DNA from: Pseudoalteromonas atlantica
Lineage (GTDB): Bacteria > Pseudomonadota > Gammaproteobacteria > Enterobacterales > Alteromonadaceae
Assembly (NCBI GenBank): GCA_007988745.1
Contig: BJUT01000002.1
Span: 1-64,000 of the forward strand
Direction of reading: 5' to 3'
Length of the DNA stretch: 64,000 nt
The notes beneath the pieces are model-generated. The model saw nothing but the letters and a program-made list of their open reading frames with translations. It was not told where the DNA came from and searched no databases. A program made the translations under genes and the position numbers. Below are positions 37,083-47,632 of the stretch, one piece after another (positions within the stretch are counted from its first letter, which is position 1; each line of letters starts with the position of its first letter).

Positions 37083-37565
37083 ATGGCTAAAGATAGGTAC
37101 GCACCAAAACCCCTGACTGACATTATGGCAGGCCTTAATAATCGCTTATCGGCCTATGCAGGTAAAAGCCAAGCGCTTGATAAGCAACAGGTGTTGCTTA
37201 AAGAGTTTTTAGGCCCAAAGCTTGCTGAAAAATGCCGTGTGAGTAATTACCGCGATGGCACGTTGATGATTGAAGCTGTATCGGCGGCAATTGCCCTTAA
37301 ACTTAATTATTTAAAAATGGATATGCAGTCGCATTTTAGAGCGGCGGGCATGGCAGAGCTCGGACAAATTAAAATTGTTGCAAACCCTCAAGCAACAGCG
37401 CGCTTAAGCCCAACTGCAGATAAACCCGGCCCCGCAGGTAAAGCACCTGGTAATTCAAGAAAAATGAGCCAGCAAACTTCAGATTACCTTAATGCCATTG
37501 CCGCATCAGCGCCACCTTCGCTGAAAGAAAAGCTAGAGCGCCTTGCTCGCCATGGTAAAAAATAA
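37083..37565 (+). CDS. DUF721 family protein, probable DnaB loader DciA
   Basis: A 160-residue basic protein with one DUF721 domain (about 10-100; 'QQVLLKEFLGPKLAEKCRVSNYRDGTLMI'). DciA proteins with this domain load or manage the replicative helicase DnaB in bacteria that lack DnaC. The C-terminal third is Pro/Gly/Ala-rich and probably disordered except for a short helix at the end. In many gammaproteobacteria dciA lies directly ahead of secA; here secA is about 4 kb away on the other strand, with three genes between. Family assignment is good; the loader role is inferred. Confidence 0.75.
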   Translation: MAKDRYAPKPLTDIMAGLNNRLSAYAGKSQALDKQQVLLKEFLGPKLAEKCRVSNYRDGTLMIEAVSAAIALKLNYLKMDMQSHFRAAGMAELGQIKIVANPQATARLSPTADKPGPAGKAPGNSRKMSQQTSDYLNAIAASAPPSLKEKLERLARHGKK

Positions 37566-37815
37566 CTCCCAAAAGTGCGATTATGGTTGTTGGTAGGGCT
37601 ATTTTGTTACCTCGTCTCATAGAAAATACTTTGTTACATATTCTATTTTATTGTTTCTTTAATGGGGTTTATCATACAAATTCGGCGTGTTGTTTTAACC
37701 GCCTAAATATTAATTTCATTAAGTGAAAGCATTGCAGGGCGCTTTTATTTTTTCTCTGGCATGCAATAGTTTAATGAAATAGATATTTTATTCTTTACTA
37801 ACAAACGGAATAATT

Positions 37816-39891
37816 ATGAAAAAAGTAACTATTACCGCTGCAAGTATCGCACTTGCACTGGGCCTAGTAGGTTGCGGTGAAAAACAACAAGAAACGCAAG
37901 TGGCCGAGACCGCTGCTGTTACAGCACCGGCAGAAAAAACGCTTGAGCTAGGTGTAAACCTTGCCAATATGGATGAGTCGGTTCGTGCACAAGATGACTT
38001 TTATTACCATGTGAATGGACAGTGGCTTGCTAAAACAGAGATCCCTGGCGATAAGTCGAACTACGGCTCGTTTACACAGTTATACGACGAGTCGCAAAAA
38101 GCGATGAAAACAGCGCTTGAAAGTGCCGCTAATAATAGCAGTGCTAAAAAAGGCAGCGATGAGTACAAAATTGGCGCTTTTTACAAAAGCTACATGGATA
38201 AAGATACACGTGATGAGTTAGGTATTACACCTTTACAACCTTCACTTAATACCATTGATAGCCTAGATTCAAAAGCTGATCTTGCTCCTTTAATGGCTAA
38301 AATTCAGCAGCAAGGCGCTAGCTTACCATTTGGCTGGTTTGTAAATAACGACGCTAAAAATTCAAGTGAATACGCGCTGTACTTATCGCAATCTGGACTT
38401 GGCTTACCTGATCGTGACTATTACTTAAAAGATGATGAAAAATTTACTAAAATTCGCGCATCTTACGAGCAATACATAACAGATATTTTAGCTAAATCAG
38501 GCGTTGAAAATGCCGCTGATGCCGCGAAAAACGTTATCGCATTTGAAAGCGCTTTAGCTGAGGCGCAATGGAGTAGAGTACAAAGCCGTGATGCAACTAA
38601 GTCATACAATAAAATGACCGTAGCTGAGGCAAATAAGCTAACAGGCGACTTTGATTTAGCAGCATTTTTCAAAAGTGCTGGGGTAGATACCTCAGACATT
38701 ATTGTACGTCAGCCAAGCTACTTAGAAGGGTTTGCTGATGTGTACAAAGAAACAGATTTAGCAACGTGGAAAAACTACTTAAAGTTTCATTTTGTAAGTG
38801 GTTACGCGCAGTTACTGAGCACTGACTTGGTTGATCTTAAATTTGATTTTTATAGCACCACATTACGCGGCGTAAAAGAGCAAGCGCCACTTTGGAAAAA
38901 AGCGGTTGATGCATCTAACAGCGTACTTGGCGAAATTTTAGGTAAAGTATACGTAAAAGATAACTTCCCGCCTGAAGCAAAAGCACGTATGGAAGAGCTG
39001 GTAGATAACGTTATTAAAGGTTACGGCGTTGCTATTGAAAACCTTGAGTGGATGAGCCCTGAAACCAAGCTTGCAGCCCAAGAAAAGCTAAACAAATTTA
39101 CCCCAAAAATTGGCTACCCAGATAAGTGGAAAGACTACTCACAGCTGAGCATTAACCCTGATGAATTAGTGGGTAACTACATACGTTACAGCCAGTGGGC
39201 TTATAGCGACATGATTGCTAAATTAGGCAAGCCAGCGGACCGCTCTGAGTGGCACATGACGCCACAAACAGTTAATGCTTACTACAATCCTGTAAATAAC
39301 GAAATTGTATTCCCAGCTGCTATTTTACAGCCACCGTTCTTTAATTTAGAAGCCGATGACGCTGTAAACTACGGTGCAATTGGCGCAGTAATTGGCCACG
39401 AGCTAGGTCACGGTTTTGACGACCAAGGTGCTAAATACGATGGTGACGGTAACTTACGTAACTGGTGGAGTGAGTCTGACCTTAAACAGTTTGAAGAGCG
39501 TACCGGCGCGTTAGTAGCGCAATACAACGAATATAAACCATTTGAAGATGCGGGTGTTAACGGCGAGCTTACCCTTGGCGAAAACATTGGCGACCTAGGT
39601 GGTTTAACGGTGGCTTATAAGGCGTATCAATTATCGTTAGGTGAGAACAAAGCGCCCGTTATTGATGGCTACACCGGCGATCAGCGTTTCTTTATGGGTT
39701 GGTCACAAATTTGGCGTCGTAAGTACCGCGATGAAGAGCTACGTAACCGCTTAATGACAGACCCGCATTCACCAAGTCACTACCGTGTTATCGGTATCTT
39801 GTCGAACATGCCTGAGTTTTACCAAGCGTTTGACGTAAAAGAAGGCGACAAAATGTATATCAAACCAGAAGACCGCGTAAAAATTTGGTAA
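37816..39891 (+). CDS. M13 family zinc endopeptidase (PepO/neprilysin type), lipoprotein
   Basis: A 691-residue secreted peptidase. The signal peptide ends in the lipobox 'LVGC' (Cys20), so it is membrane anchored. The zinc site is HELGH at 528-532, and the third ligand lies in 'GENIGDLGG' (Glu589, Asp593). The C-terminal 'DRVKIW' ending is typical of M13 enzymes. It should cleave short peptides in the periplasm, useful for a marine peptide feeder. It stands alone between a 250-base leader region and a strong terminator. Confidence 0.93.
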   Translation: MKKVTITAASIALALGLVGCGEKQQETQVAETAAVTAPAEKTLELGVNLANMDESVRAQDDFYYHVNGQWLAKTEIPGDKSNYGSFTQLYDESQKAMKTALESAANNSSAKKGSDEYKIGAFYKSYMDKDTRDELGITPLQPSLNTIDSLDSKADLAPLMAKIQQQGASLPFGWFVNNDAKNSSEYALYLSQSGLGLPDRDYYLKDDEKFTKIRASYEQYITDILAKSGVENAADAAKNVIAFESALAEAQWSRVQSRDATKSYNKMTVAEANKLTGDFDLAAFFKSAGVDTSDIIVRQPSYLEGFADVYKETDLATWKNYLKFHFVSGYAQLLSTDLVDLKFDFYSTTLRGVKEQAPLWKKAVDASNSVLGEILGKVYVKDNFPPEAKARMEELVDNVIKGYGVAIENLEWMSPETKLAAQEKLNKFTPKIGYPDKWKDYSQLSINPDELVGNYIRYSQWAYSDMIAKLGKPADRSEWHMTPQTVNAYYNPVNNEIVFPAAILQPPFFNLEADDAVNYGAIGAVIGHELGHGFDDQGAKYDGDGNLRNWWSESDLKQFEERTGALVAQYNEYKPFEDAGVNGELTLGENIGDLGGLTVAYKAYQLSLGENKAPVIDGYTGDQRFFMGWSQIWRRKYRDEELRNRLMTDPHSPSHYRVIGILSNMPEFYQAFDVKEGDKMYIKPEDRVKIW

Positions 39892-39959
39892 TTGATAGCC
39901 TGTTAGTTAACCTGAATCTGGTTAAGAGATAAATTACCCCGCATTTAGGTTGATAAATA

Positions 39960-39993
39960 AAAGCCAGTAAGTGTTTAGCTTACTGGCTTTTTT
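39960..39993. terminator. Bidirectional terminator after the M13 peptidase gene
   Basis: AAAGCCAGTAAG (39960-39971) pairs with CTTACTGGCTTT (39979-39990), then T-run. It also faces the end of the leftward kinase gene. Confidence 0.9.
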
Positions 39994-40014
39994 ATATTTA
40001 AATACTGAGTACTA

Positions 40015-40040
40015 ATACCAATGCGCAATAATACTTAATT
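40015..40040. repeat. Half copy of the ATACCAAT repeat
   Basis: ATACCAATGCGC followed by AATAATACTTAATT matches the inverted right end of the element at 8941-9103 with about two differences. Only one end is present; the sequence then runs into the end of the kinase gene. Confidence 0.6.
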
Positions 40041-40045
40041 CAGGG

Positions 40046-41113
40046 CTACTGCATGAGTGTTTTATGCATCCAGCTTTGATTACTTAAAATATTTTTATAC
40101 AAAGCAAGCTGGTTTTGCGCACGTTCTAAATTATGTTCTGCATGGGTGGTTTTAAAGTACACGTCGTTATTTAAGTAATCAGTTAAAAACCGCACATTGA
40201 GCATTAACGGCATAACTTTAGCGCCAAGCAGCAAACTTGCTTGCTCTTTGTTGCTAATAGCCGATTTAAGGGGGGCAAGGTAGCCTTTAACAAGCGCAGT
40301 AAATACCTCTTTGCGAATAACCACTTTATCAAGATTAATCGAATCTTCTGGCTCAGCGCAGCAAAATGTGCGCACCATGTCTCCAAAGTCATACAATAAA
40401 AAGCCTGCCATACACGTATCTAAATCGATAACTGCTTTTGCTTTATATGTATTGCTGCAATACAGCATATTATTTATTTTAGTGTCGTTGTGGCACACCC
40501 GGGTGGGCAAATCGGCTGTTACGTCAGCGAGTTCTTTTACTAAATGCTGTTGTGCAATGCAGTAGTCAATGTCGTTTTTACACTGCTGGAGCCGCTCTTT
40601 AGTGGCGGTGCTAATAGCTGTATTAAGCTGCTCAAAGCGCATAGCTAAGTTATGAAAGTCAGTAATAACAGGGTAGAGACTTGATGCGTCAAAATCGAGC
40701 AAGGCACGTGTAAAGGTGCCAAATGCAAATGCGGCTTGCTGTGCGTGATGGGGCTCTGTAACCACATCTTCGCTAATACTTTGGCTAATAAAATTAAGCA
40801 CGCGATAGTACGCGTTGTTAATTGTAATAAGGTATTCACCTTGGCAAGTACTTATATGCTTAACAATGTCGAGCGGGTAAGTATTTGCTTGTTGTTTAGC
40901 GCTTAGGTGCTGCTCAATTAACTGGGCGTTATTGACCAGTTGTGCTGGCTTTTTAAATACATGAGTATTGAGCTTTTGAACAACAAATTGCTGCGCAGCA
41001 TTAGTTAACAGCCACGTGGTGTTTATATGTCCGCTGCCTAAAGAGCTCACCTGAGTAAGCTCAGGGTTTAGCGCTAATAGCTCACTTAATTTATTTTGTA
41101 TTGCTGTATTCAT
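40046..41113 (-). CDS. APH-fold phosphotransferase (kinase)
   Basis: A 355-residue protein of the aminoglycoside phosphotransferase superfamily. The catalytic loop is 'CHNDTKINNML' (HxDxxxxN pattern), and the metal aspartate follows in 'VIDLDTCMAG'; 'SSLGSGHINTTWLL' is the glycine-rich nucleotide loop. Relatives with this 'GHIN.T' start phosphorylate sugars such as N-acetylhexosamines or small metabolites rather than antibiotics. It begins five bases after the mutT stop, so it is the last gene of a probable secA-mutT-kinase unit, although a terminator follows secA's end of that unit's first gene. Confidence 0.78.
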   Translation of the reverse strand: MNTAIQNKLSELLALNPELTQVSSLGSGHINTTWLLTNAAQQFVVQKLNTHVFKKPAQLVNNAQLIEQHLSAKQQANTYPLDIVKHISTCQGEYLITINNAYYRVLNFISQSISEDVVTEPHHAQQAAFAFGTFTRALLDFDASSLYPVITDFHNLAMRFEQLNTAISTATKERLQQCKNDIDYCIAQQHLVKELADVTADLPTRVCHNDTKINNMLYCSNTYKAKAVIDLDTCMAGFLLYDFGDMVRTFCCAEPEDSINLDKVVIRKEVFTALVKGYLAPLKSAISNKEQASLLLGAKVMPLMLNVRFLTDYLNNDVYFKTTHAEHNLERAQNQLALYKNILSNQSWMHKTLMQ

Positions 41114-41118
41114 GTACT

Positions 41119-41517
41119 TTAGGCGTATCGCGCTTGTATTTTTTCGATAATCTCGGCGTTAGCAGCAGGGAACTCATAGTTACTAAGCTGATTAATAGCG
41201 ACCCATTCACTTGGTTGCCCTTCGGCGCCATGTGCTTCACCGCTAAAGTTACTCACAACGTGAATATCAAGTTTTACACATTTATCGCCATAGTCATGTT
41301 CAATTACCATAAGTTGGCTAGAGCTATGAATAGTAATGCCAACTTCTTCACTTAATTCACGCTTAAGTGCAGCAAATACGCTCTCGCCAGCTTCTACTTT
41401 CCCGCCTGGAAATTCCCATAAGCCACCTTGATGTTGCTCATCAGCACGCTTGCAGATAAAGGTGGCGTTATTTTTTTTTATTACGCCTACCGCTACATTT
41501 ACAATTTTTGTTGTCAT
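41119..41517 (-). CDS. mutT: 8-oxo-dGTP diphosphatase MutT
   Basis: A 132-residue Nudix hydrolase that removes oxidised dGTP from the nucleotide pool. The Nudix box runs 'GGKVEAGESVFAALKREL' then SEEVGI, with the full GX5EX7REUXEEXGU pattern. Length and N-terminus fit MutT of E. coli (129 residues). GGAGAAAA precedes the ATG. It lies downstream of secA, as in E. coli, but with a strong terminator between them, so transcription may depend on read-through or a local promoter. Confidence 0.92.
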   Translation of the reverse strand: MTTKIVNVAVGVIKKNNATFICKRADEQHQGGLWEFPGGKVEAGESVFAALKRELSEEVGITIHSSSQLMVIEHDYGDKCVKLDIHVVSNFSGEAHGAEGQPSEWVAINQLSNYEFPAANAEIIEKIQARYA

Positions 41518-41530
41518 GTTTTTTCTCCAT

Positions 41531-41560
41531 AAAAAAAGCGACGCTAGCGTCGCTTTTTAA
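41531..41560. terminator. secA terminator
   Basis: AAAAAAAGCGACG pairs with CGTCGCTTTTT around a two- to four-base loop; strong in both directions, between secA and mutT. Confidence 0.92.
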
Positions 41561-41577
41561 TTACATACAATGCGTCG

Positions 41578-44286
41578 TTACTTTAATTTACCACAACATT
41601 GCTTAAACTTTTGTCCTGATCCACACGGACACGGATCGTTACGGCCAACTTTAGGCGCTGTTCTTGCCATTACAGTTGCGCTTTGAGGTGCTTCACCGCC
41701 TACATGTTCAGCTTCTTCGTGTTGGTACTCGCGAGGGGCATTTTCACTTTTACGGTGTTGCTCTTCTACTTTTTCAACATCTTCTTCGGCACGAACTTGT
41801 ACTTTACTTAAAATGCCCACTACATCAACTTTTAAGTTTTCAAGCATTTCGGTGAATAGCTCAAACGACTCGCGCTTGTATTCTTGCTTAGGATTCTTTT
41901 GTGCATAGCCACGTAAGTGAATACCTTGGCGTAAATGATCCATTGCAGCAAGGTGATCTTTCCAGTGCTGATCAAGACTTTGAAGCATAATCGCTTTTTC
42001 AAACTGACGTAGTACAGAGTCGCCAACTTGCTCTTCTTTTTGCTTGTAAGCTTGCTCAACCGCTTGCTCAATACGCTCACGAAGTTTTTCTTCGTATAGT
42101 TTATTGTCATCAGCTAACCACTGCGTGATAGGCAGCTCAATCAGGAAGTCTTGTTTTAAGCGCTCTTCAAGGCCTGGGATATCCCACATTTCAGCAAGGC
42201 TTTGTGGTGCAATGTATTGATCAATAACACCGGCAAGTACATCACCACGGATTGCTGTAATGGTTTCTGAAATATCGCCTTCTTCAAGCAGTTCGTTACG
42301 TTGAGAGTAAACAACACGACGTTGATCGTTTGCTACATCATCGTACTCAAGTAATTGTTTACGTACATCAAAGTTACGTGCTTCTACTTTACGCTGAGCG
42401 TTTTCAATTGCACGGTTAACCCAAGGGTGCTCAATGGCTTCGCCGCGTTGCATGCCTAGTTTACGCATCATGTTAGTCATGCGCTCGCCGGCAAATATAC
42501 GCATTAGCGCATCATCCATCGATAAGTAAAAACGGCTAGAGCCGGCATCACCCTGACGACCAGCACGGCCACGTAATTGGTTATCTATACGGCGCGATTC
42601 ATGACGCTCAGTACCAATAATGTGTAAACCGCCAGCGTCAATTACTGCATCGTGGCGAATCTTCCACGCCGCTTTAATTTCAGCAATTTGCTCATCTGTT
42701 GGGTTTTCTAGTTTTTCAACTTCGCTGTTCCAGTTACCACCAAGCACAATATCGGTACCGCGACCGGCCATGTTGGTTGCAATTGTTACAGTACCTGGTA
42801 AGCCAGCATCCGATACGATGTCAGCTTCTTGCGCGTGGAATTTAGCATTAAGTACGTTGTGCTTAATTTTTTCTTTGCGTAAAAACTGCGATAAATACTC
42901 AGAGCTTTCAATCGAAATAGTACCTACAAGCACAGGCTGTCCGCGCTCTTGGCAATCTTTAATATCGGCTAAAATAGCTTCGTATTTTTCTTCTTGTGTT
43001 AGGTAAACTAAATCGGCACGATCATCACGGATCATCGGCTTATTAGTTGGCATAACAACCGTGTCTAGGCCGTAAATAGATTGAAACTCAAATGCCTCAG
43101 TATCGGCTGTACCTGTCATACCGGCTAAGGTTTCGTATAAACGGAAGTAGTTTTGGAAAGTGATTGAAGCCAGTGTTTGGTTTTCGTTTTGAATTTTTAC
43201 ACCTTCTTTAGCTTCAACAGCTTGGTGTAAACCTTCAGACCAACGACGACCTTCCATTGAGCGTCCTGTGTGCTCATCGATAATGATAACTTCGTTTTCT
43301 TTAACAACGTAATCAACATCTTTTTGATAAAGCTTGTGGGCACGAAGTGCGGCATACACGTGGCTCAGTAAGGTAATGCTACCGGCTGAGTAAAGCGAGT
43401 CGCCTTCTTCAATTAAGCCACGTTCAGTAAGTAGGTCTTCTACTTTAATTTGACCGCGCTCAGTTAAATGAACTTGCTTAGACTTTTCGTCGATTGTGTA
43501 ATCGCCATCGCCTTCAATGCCTTCTTCGTCTTCTTTTTCTTGAAGCTCTAAAAGCGGCACAATTTTATTGATTTCGATGTATAGCTCAGAGCTATCTTCA
43601 GCTGGGCCTGAGATAATAAGTGGCGTACGCGCTTCATCAATTAAGATTGAATCCACTTCATCCACTACCGCATAAAACAATGGACGCTGTACGCGCTCAT
43701 CAATGCTAAATGCCATGTTGTCACGTAGGTAGTCAAAACCAAACTCGTTATTAGTACCGTAAGTAATATCGGCACTGTAAGCTTGTTTTTTCTGTTGTGG
43801 CATCATGCCAGGTACGTTACAGCCCACAGTTAGGCCCAAGAACTCAAATAACTCGCGGTTTGTTTCAGCATCACGTTTAGCAAGGTAGTCGTTCACGGTA
43901 ATTACGTGCACGCCTTTGCCTGTTAAGCCATTTAAGTAGGCTGGAAGTGTGGCTGTGAGGGTTTTACCTTCACCGGTGCGCATTTCTGCAATACGACCTT
44001 GATGTAAAACCATGCCGCCTAATAGCTGTACGTCAAAGTGACGCATGCCATTTACACGCTTTGACGCTTCGCGTACCACAGCAAATGCTTCTGGTAGAAT
44101 GTCGTCAAGGCTTTGTCCGTTATCGTAACGTTCTCTAAACTCAGCTGTCTTAGCTCTTAAATCTTCATCAGAAAGCGCTTCTAATTGCGTTTCTAGCGCA
44201 TTAATTAGCGCGACCGTCTTTCTTAGGTTTTTAATAGTGCGGTCATTGCGACTACCAAAAATCTTGGTAAATAAATTAGATATCAT
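41578..44286 (-). CDS. secA: Preprotein translocase ATPase SecA
   Basis: A 902-residue motor that drives unfolded proteins through SecYEG. Walker A lies in 'MRTGEGKTL', the DEAD-like box in '[15 protein letters not shown]', and the helicase motif VI in 'GRAGRQGD'. The C-terminal zinc-binding tail '[15 protein letters not shown]' that contacts SecB and ribosomes is intact, so the protein is full length. I see no secM-like arrest peptide gene ahead of it. The upstream 430 bases carry only a palindromic element and presumably the promoter. Confidence 0.96.
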   Translation of the reverse strand: MISNLFTKIFGSRNDRTIKNLRKTVALINALETQLEALSDEDLRAKTAEFRERYDNGQSLDDILPEAFAVVREASKRVNGMRHFDVQLLGGMVLHQGRIAEMRTGEGKTLTATLPAYLNGLTGKGVHVITVNDYLAKRDAETNRELFEFLGLTVGCNVPGMMPQQKKQAYSADITYGTNNEFGFDYLRDNMAFSIDERVQRPLFYAVVDEVDSILIDEARTPLIISGPAEDSSELYIEINKIVPLLELQEKEDEEGIEGDGDYTIDEKSKQVHLTERGQIKVEDLLTERGLIEEGDSLYSAGSITLLSHVYAALRAHKLYQKDVDYVVKENEVIIIDEHTGRSMEGRRWSEGLHQAVEAKEGVKIQNENQTLASITFQNYFRLYETLAGMTGTADTEAFEFQSIYGLDTVVMPTNKPMIRDDRADLVYLTQEEKYEAILADIKDCQERGQPVLVGTISIESSEYLSQFLRKEKIKHNVLNAKFHAQEADIVSDAGLPGTVTIATNMAGRGTDIVLGGNWNSEVEKLENPTDEQIAEIKAAWKIRHDAVIDAGGLHIIGTERHESRRIDNQLRGRAGRQGDAGSSRFYLSMDDALMRIFAGERMTNMMRKLGMQRGEAIEHPWVNRAIENAQRKVEARNFDVRKQLLEYDDVANDQRRVVYSQRNELLEEGDISETITAIRGDVLAGVIDQYIAPQSLAEMWDIPGLEERLKQDFLIELPITQWLADDNKLYEEKLRERIEQAVEQAYKQKEEQVGDSVLRQFEKAIMLQSLDQHWKDHLAAMDHLRQGIHLRGYAQKNPKQEYKRESFELFTEMLENLKVDVVGILSKVQVRAEEDVEKVEEQHRKSENAPREYQHEEAEHVGGEAPQSATVMARTAPKVGRNDPCPCGSGQKFKQCCGKLK

Positions 44287-44717
44287 GATAAAACCGTTAC
44301 AATGTATTCTTTGTTAACCGAGTGTCGGCTAACCCATTTTTTACAATTGGTAATTAATATGTACTTTTACATAACCTGTAGAACATATTAATTAGCAATT
44401 TTGTATTAAAGAGCCTCAAAGCACTGTTTAATACGTGTGCTACTATACCAGACTCTGCCAAACAACAAACTATCTCAACTAAAAGATGTGTATTAAAAAC
44501 AGAAAAATTTGATCTGATGCGTAAAAACCACTTTAACTGATTTAATTACGCTAAAAAATAGCAGCAAGTTGTGAAGATATGGTGTTAAAAAATTTAAAAA
44601 CAAGAGTGCTAGGGCATGCAGGCCTTGGGTGATTGAAATTCATTCAATCCACAAAGCTCAACACGCCCTAGGTGGGTTAATTTCATACTTAGTTACCCAC
44701 CTTATTACGCTGTGTAT
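44287..44717. other. Intergenic region between secA and the chemoreceptor gene
   Basis: No gene is supported. A 63-base element at 44609-44671 has the imperfect inverted ends CTAGGGCATG and CACGCCCTAG with an inner ATTGAA/TTCAAT hairpin. Directly beside it, GGTGGGTTAA and TTACCCACC (44671-44701) form a second hairpin just after the leftward chemoreceptor gene. The rest is AT-rich and should hold the secA promoter. Confidence 0.5.
44609..44671. repeat. Palindromic 63-base element (MITE- or IS-end-like)
   Basis: Ends CTAGGGCATGC and (reverse strand) CTAGGGCGTGTT are imperfect inverted repeats, and the interior folds back on itself (ATTGAAATTCATTCAAT). It has no coding capacity. It may be a relic of a small non-autonomous element. 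Confidence 0.45.
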
Positions 44718-46745
44718 TTAAAGCTTAAACTGATTAACCGTTTTGTTTAAGGCAACAGCAAGGTCGCTTAAATCGCGCGCTTCATCTGCTAAAATGTGTG
44801 CGTGATCTGCGGTGCTGTTTACTAAGCCATTAATTGCTGCAAGGCTAGTATTAATGTCCTCTGCGACAACGGTTTGTTGCTCAGTTGAAGTGGCAATTTG
44901 GTGGCTTTGGTCTTGCACTTTAGTTACCGACTGAGCAATGTTTTGTAATGAACTTAGCACTTCTTTTGTTTGCGATACTGAGCCTTCAGTTTGCTCTTGC
45001 CCTTGTAGCATCATTACCGACGCTTGTTGGGCAATTTGCTGTAAGCGAGAAATCATATTACGGATATCGTCTGTTGATTCTTGCGTACGGCTTGCCAGTG
45101 AACGTACTTCATCGGCAACTACCGCAAAACCACGGCCATGCTCACCTGCTCGCGCAGCTTCAATGGCGGCATTTAGAGCAAGTAAGTTGGTTTGATCGGC
45201 AATGGAGTTAATTACATCCACCAATGCACCAATGTTATTACTTTCTTGTTCAAGTCCTGCTACCACTTTAGATGCTTCACCTATGTGTAGCGCAAGTTCG
45301 GTCATCACACGTTGTGCTTGAGTTGAGCGGTCAGCCCCTTCGGCAGTAATGGCTTGTACTTCTTCGGCGGCGCTGTTGGTATGCTGTGCGTTACGCGATA
45401 TTTCAAGTACAGTGCTGGCCATTTCGGTCACGGCGGCACTAACGCTGTCTACTTGTTGTTTTTCTTGCTGTATTTCGGTGTTGGTTTGAGCAGACACGTT
45501 TTTAAGTTGCGCTGCGGCATTGGTTAACTGCTCAGCTTGTGCGGCTGTTTCTAACATCATGGCGCGCAGCTTATCAATGAATGTATTCATGTGATTGGCA
45601 AGCTGGCCGACCTCATCCTGGCTGGTAATATTAATCTTTTGAGTTAAATCGCCTTCGCCCGATGCAATATCACGCATTATATTAGTTAAGGTGGTAATAG
45701 GCTGCGAGATCATGTGGGTTGCCCATAATATCATCGCTAGAATGATCACTAAAATAATCACCACTGCGGTGATTGTGGTGGTAACCGCCTCATTAACGGG
45801 GGCTTCAATCATGCTGGTTGGGATCAGTATACCTACATACCAATCTAGATAAGGTTGCTCTAGTTGTAAGCGATGGTACACCACATAATACTCTTCTCCT
45901 TTTAAGGTCACCAATTGACTGCCTTCGAGGTTATTACGCATTTGTGCGTTAAGCTCTGTAAAGCCTGAAGTATTATTAAACTGGCTTTCAAGGCCATCTA
46001 GCCCTTCTTTACCTTTAGGGCCTTCGTCGGTGTTAGACAGCTTATGGCCGGTAGCATTTGAAAAGTGTACAACCTTTTGATTGCCATCAAGTAAAAAGCC
46101 ATAGCCTTGGCCGTTAAAGCGAATACCTTCAACCATATCGTTGATTTTATTAAGCTGTAAATCAACGCCGCCCATACCAATAAGTTTACGCTGTGCGTTG
46201 TATACCGGCTGTTGTACAACTGCTGAGGCAACCCCAGTGGTTAAATCGACCGATATAGGGCCTACGTAAAGTTTATTAATTTGCAGGGCTTCTTGCCACC
46301 AACCACGTTTATAGGCGTAGTAAGGTTGGCCATTGTAATGACTGGTACGCTCGTTTTCTTTAAAGTATTCACCGGTGGTTGCTGATGCGAAAAACGCCGA
46401 CAGTACATTTTCGTCATTTGAGCTAATGCGTACAAAGTCTTGATTAACTTCGTTGTAGCCGGGGGCATTTTTAATCGGCTGATCGCGAGTATCCCAATTT
46501 TCAAAAAAATTAACTAAATGCGGGTTATTAACAAACGTAGAAACCAGCTTGCCATACTTTGCAAAGTAGCTTTGCATTGAAAGTTGTTCGCTTTGTAGGT
46601 AGCTTTGAGCTTCGCGCTCAATGTTTACTCTGGAAAGGTTAGCGATGTGATTTACAAAAAATGTTGAAGCAATAATTAGCAAAATGGTGATGGTGCCACC
46701 AATCAATAATAATATTTTCTTCCGTAATGATAAATTATTTAGCAT
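44718..46745 (-). CDS. Methyl-accepting chemotaxis protein with large periplasmic sensor
   Basis: A 675-residue receptor. A first helix at about 10-32 is followed by a periplasmic domain of about 290 residues that looks like a double Cache fold ('[12 protein letters not shown]', '[22 protein letters not shown]', '[10 protein letters not shown]'), which usually binds amino acids or organic acids. A second helix (about 325-345), a HAMP domain and a long cytoplasmic signalling coil follow, with the hairpin tip beginning '[19 protein letters not shown]'. It lacks a C-terminal CheR-binding pentapeptide. It is a single-gene unit. Confidence 0.9.
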   Translation of the reverse strand: MLNNLSLRKKILLLIGGTITILLIIASTFFVNHIANLSRVNIEREAQSYLQSEQLSMQSYFAKYGKLVSTFVNNPHLVNFFENWDTRDQPIKNAPGYNEVNQDFVRISSNDENVLSAFFASATTGEYFKENERTSHYNGQPYYAYKRGWWQEALQINKLYVGPISVDLTTGVASAVVQQPVYNAQRKLIGMGGVDLQLNKINDMVEGIRFNGQGYGFLLDGNQKVVHFSNATGHKLSNTDEGPKGKEGLDGLESQFNNTSGFTELNAQMRNNLEGSQLVTLKGEEYYVVYHRLQLEQPYLDWYVGILIPTSMIEAPVNEAVTTTITAVVIILVIILAMILWATHMISQPITTLTNIMRDIASGEGDLTQKINITSQDEVGQLANHMNTFIDKLRAMMLETAAQAEQLTNAAAQLKNVSAQTNTEIQQEKQQVDSVSAAVTEMASTVLEISRNAQHTNSAAEEVQAITAEGADRSTQAQRVMTELALHIGEASKVVAGLEQESNNIGALVDVINSIADQTNLLALNAAIEAARAGEHGRGFAVVADEVRSLASRTQESTDDIRNMISRLQQIAQQASVMMLQGQEQTEGSVSQTKEVLSSLQNIAQSVTKVQDQSHQIATSTEQQTVVAEDINTSLAAINGLVNSTADHAHILADEARDLSDLAVALNKTVNQFKL

Positions 46746-46861
46746 AAGTGCACGTATTATTGTTTTTTAGTAGGTTGTATCTAATCATATCTTACTTTAA
46801 ATCTCTATGAAGTTAGATAAAAAGCACTAATTATGCGTTTAAAATGAAGGGTTATGCAAAA

Positions 46862-47632
46862 ATGGAAACAAAAGCTAATAAATTAGTAGTATTAGGCGCA
46901 GGCTGGTTGGGTCATACTTTGTGCCTACAAGCTAAACAGGCGGGTTGGCAGGTACAAGGTACGCATAGAAGTGATCAGCACACAGACGATTTTCAGCGTC
47001 AATTTGTCTTGATTGATGGGCAACTAATACACCAAATAGATTTACACGATGCTTACTGGGTGTGTGCAATCCCCCCACGAAGCAGACACAGTGAAAGTAA
47101 CTACCCAGAAACACTAAGCGCTGCACTTTCACTTTCTAAACAATTAAATGCAAAGGGCTTTATTTTGTGCTCATCTACCGGTGTGTACGACCAAGAGCCG
47201 GGTGTTTACACTGAAAGCAGTGAAATAAGTTGTACCAATGAGCGACAAATAAAACTATACGATGGCGAAGAAAAGGTGCTTGAGCAAGATGGTAAAGTAC
47301 TGCGTTTAGCAGGGTTATTAGGGCCTAACCGCGAGCCGGGGCGCTTTGTTGCTGGTAAAGAATTAAATTCATCGAGCCAGCAGGTGGTTAATATGGTGCA
47401 TCAACAAGATGTGATAAACGCCATTTTTGCGGTAATAGAAAACTATAATTCGGGGCAAAATATTTATAACGTGGTAAATCCATCGCACCCAACTAAAGCG
47501 AATTATTATGCACAAAAGTGTGCAGAGCATGGCGGCGAAATGCCAACCTTTACCAGTAATGAAAGTGCTGAGCGCAAAGTACTTGGCTCAGCAATTGAAG
47601 CGTTAGGCTTTAGCTATCAGCATGGAATTTAA
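46862..47632 (+). CDS. NAD(P)-binding epimerase-like protein (YeeZ type)
   Basis: A 256-residue extended short-chain dehydrogenase-like protein. The nucleotide loop is '[12 protein letters not shown]' near the N-terminus, with 'GTHRS' at the end of the second strand, and '[10 protein letters not shown]' is the usual epimerase middle segment, but the Y-x3-K pair is not clear. YeeZ of E. coli sits near the histidine synthesis genes; function is unknown. The ATG at 46862 has GAAGGG about ten bases ahead; the ATG at 46844 would add six residues. The 3' end overlaps hutH by 23 bases on the other strand. Confidence 0.75.
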   Translation: METKANKLVVLGAGWLGHTLCLQAKQAGWQVQGTHRSDQHTDDFQRQFVLIDGQLIHQIDLHDAYWVCAIPPRSRHSESNYPETLSAALSLSKQLNAKGFILCSSTGVYDQEPGVYTESSEISCTNERQIKLYDGEEKVLEQDGKVLRLAGLLGPNREPGRFVAGKELNSSSQQVVNMVHQQDVINAIFAVIENYNSGQNIYNVVNPSHPTKANYYAQKCAEHGGEMPTFTSNESAERKVLGSAIEALGFSYQHGI

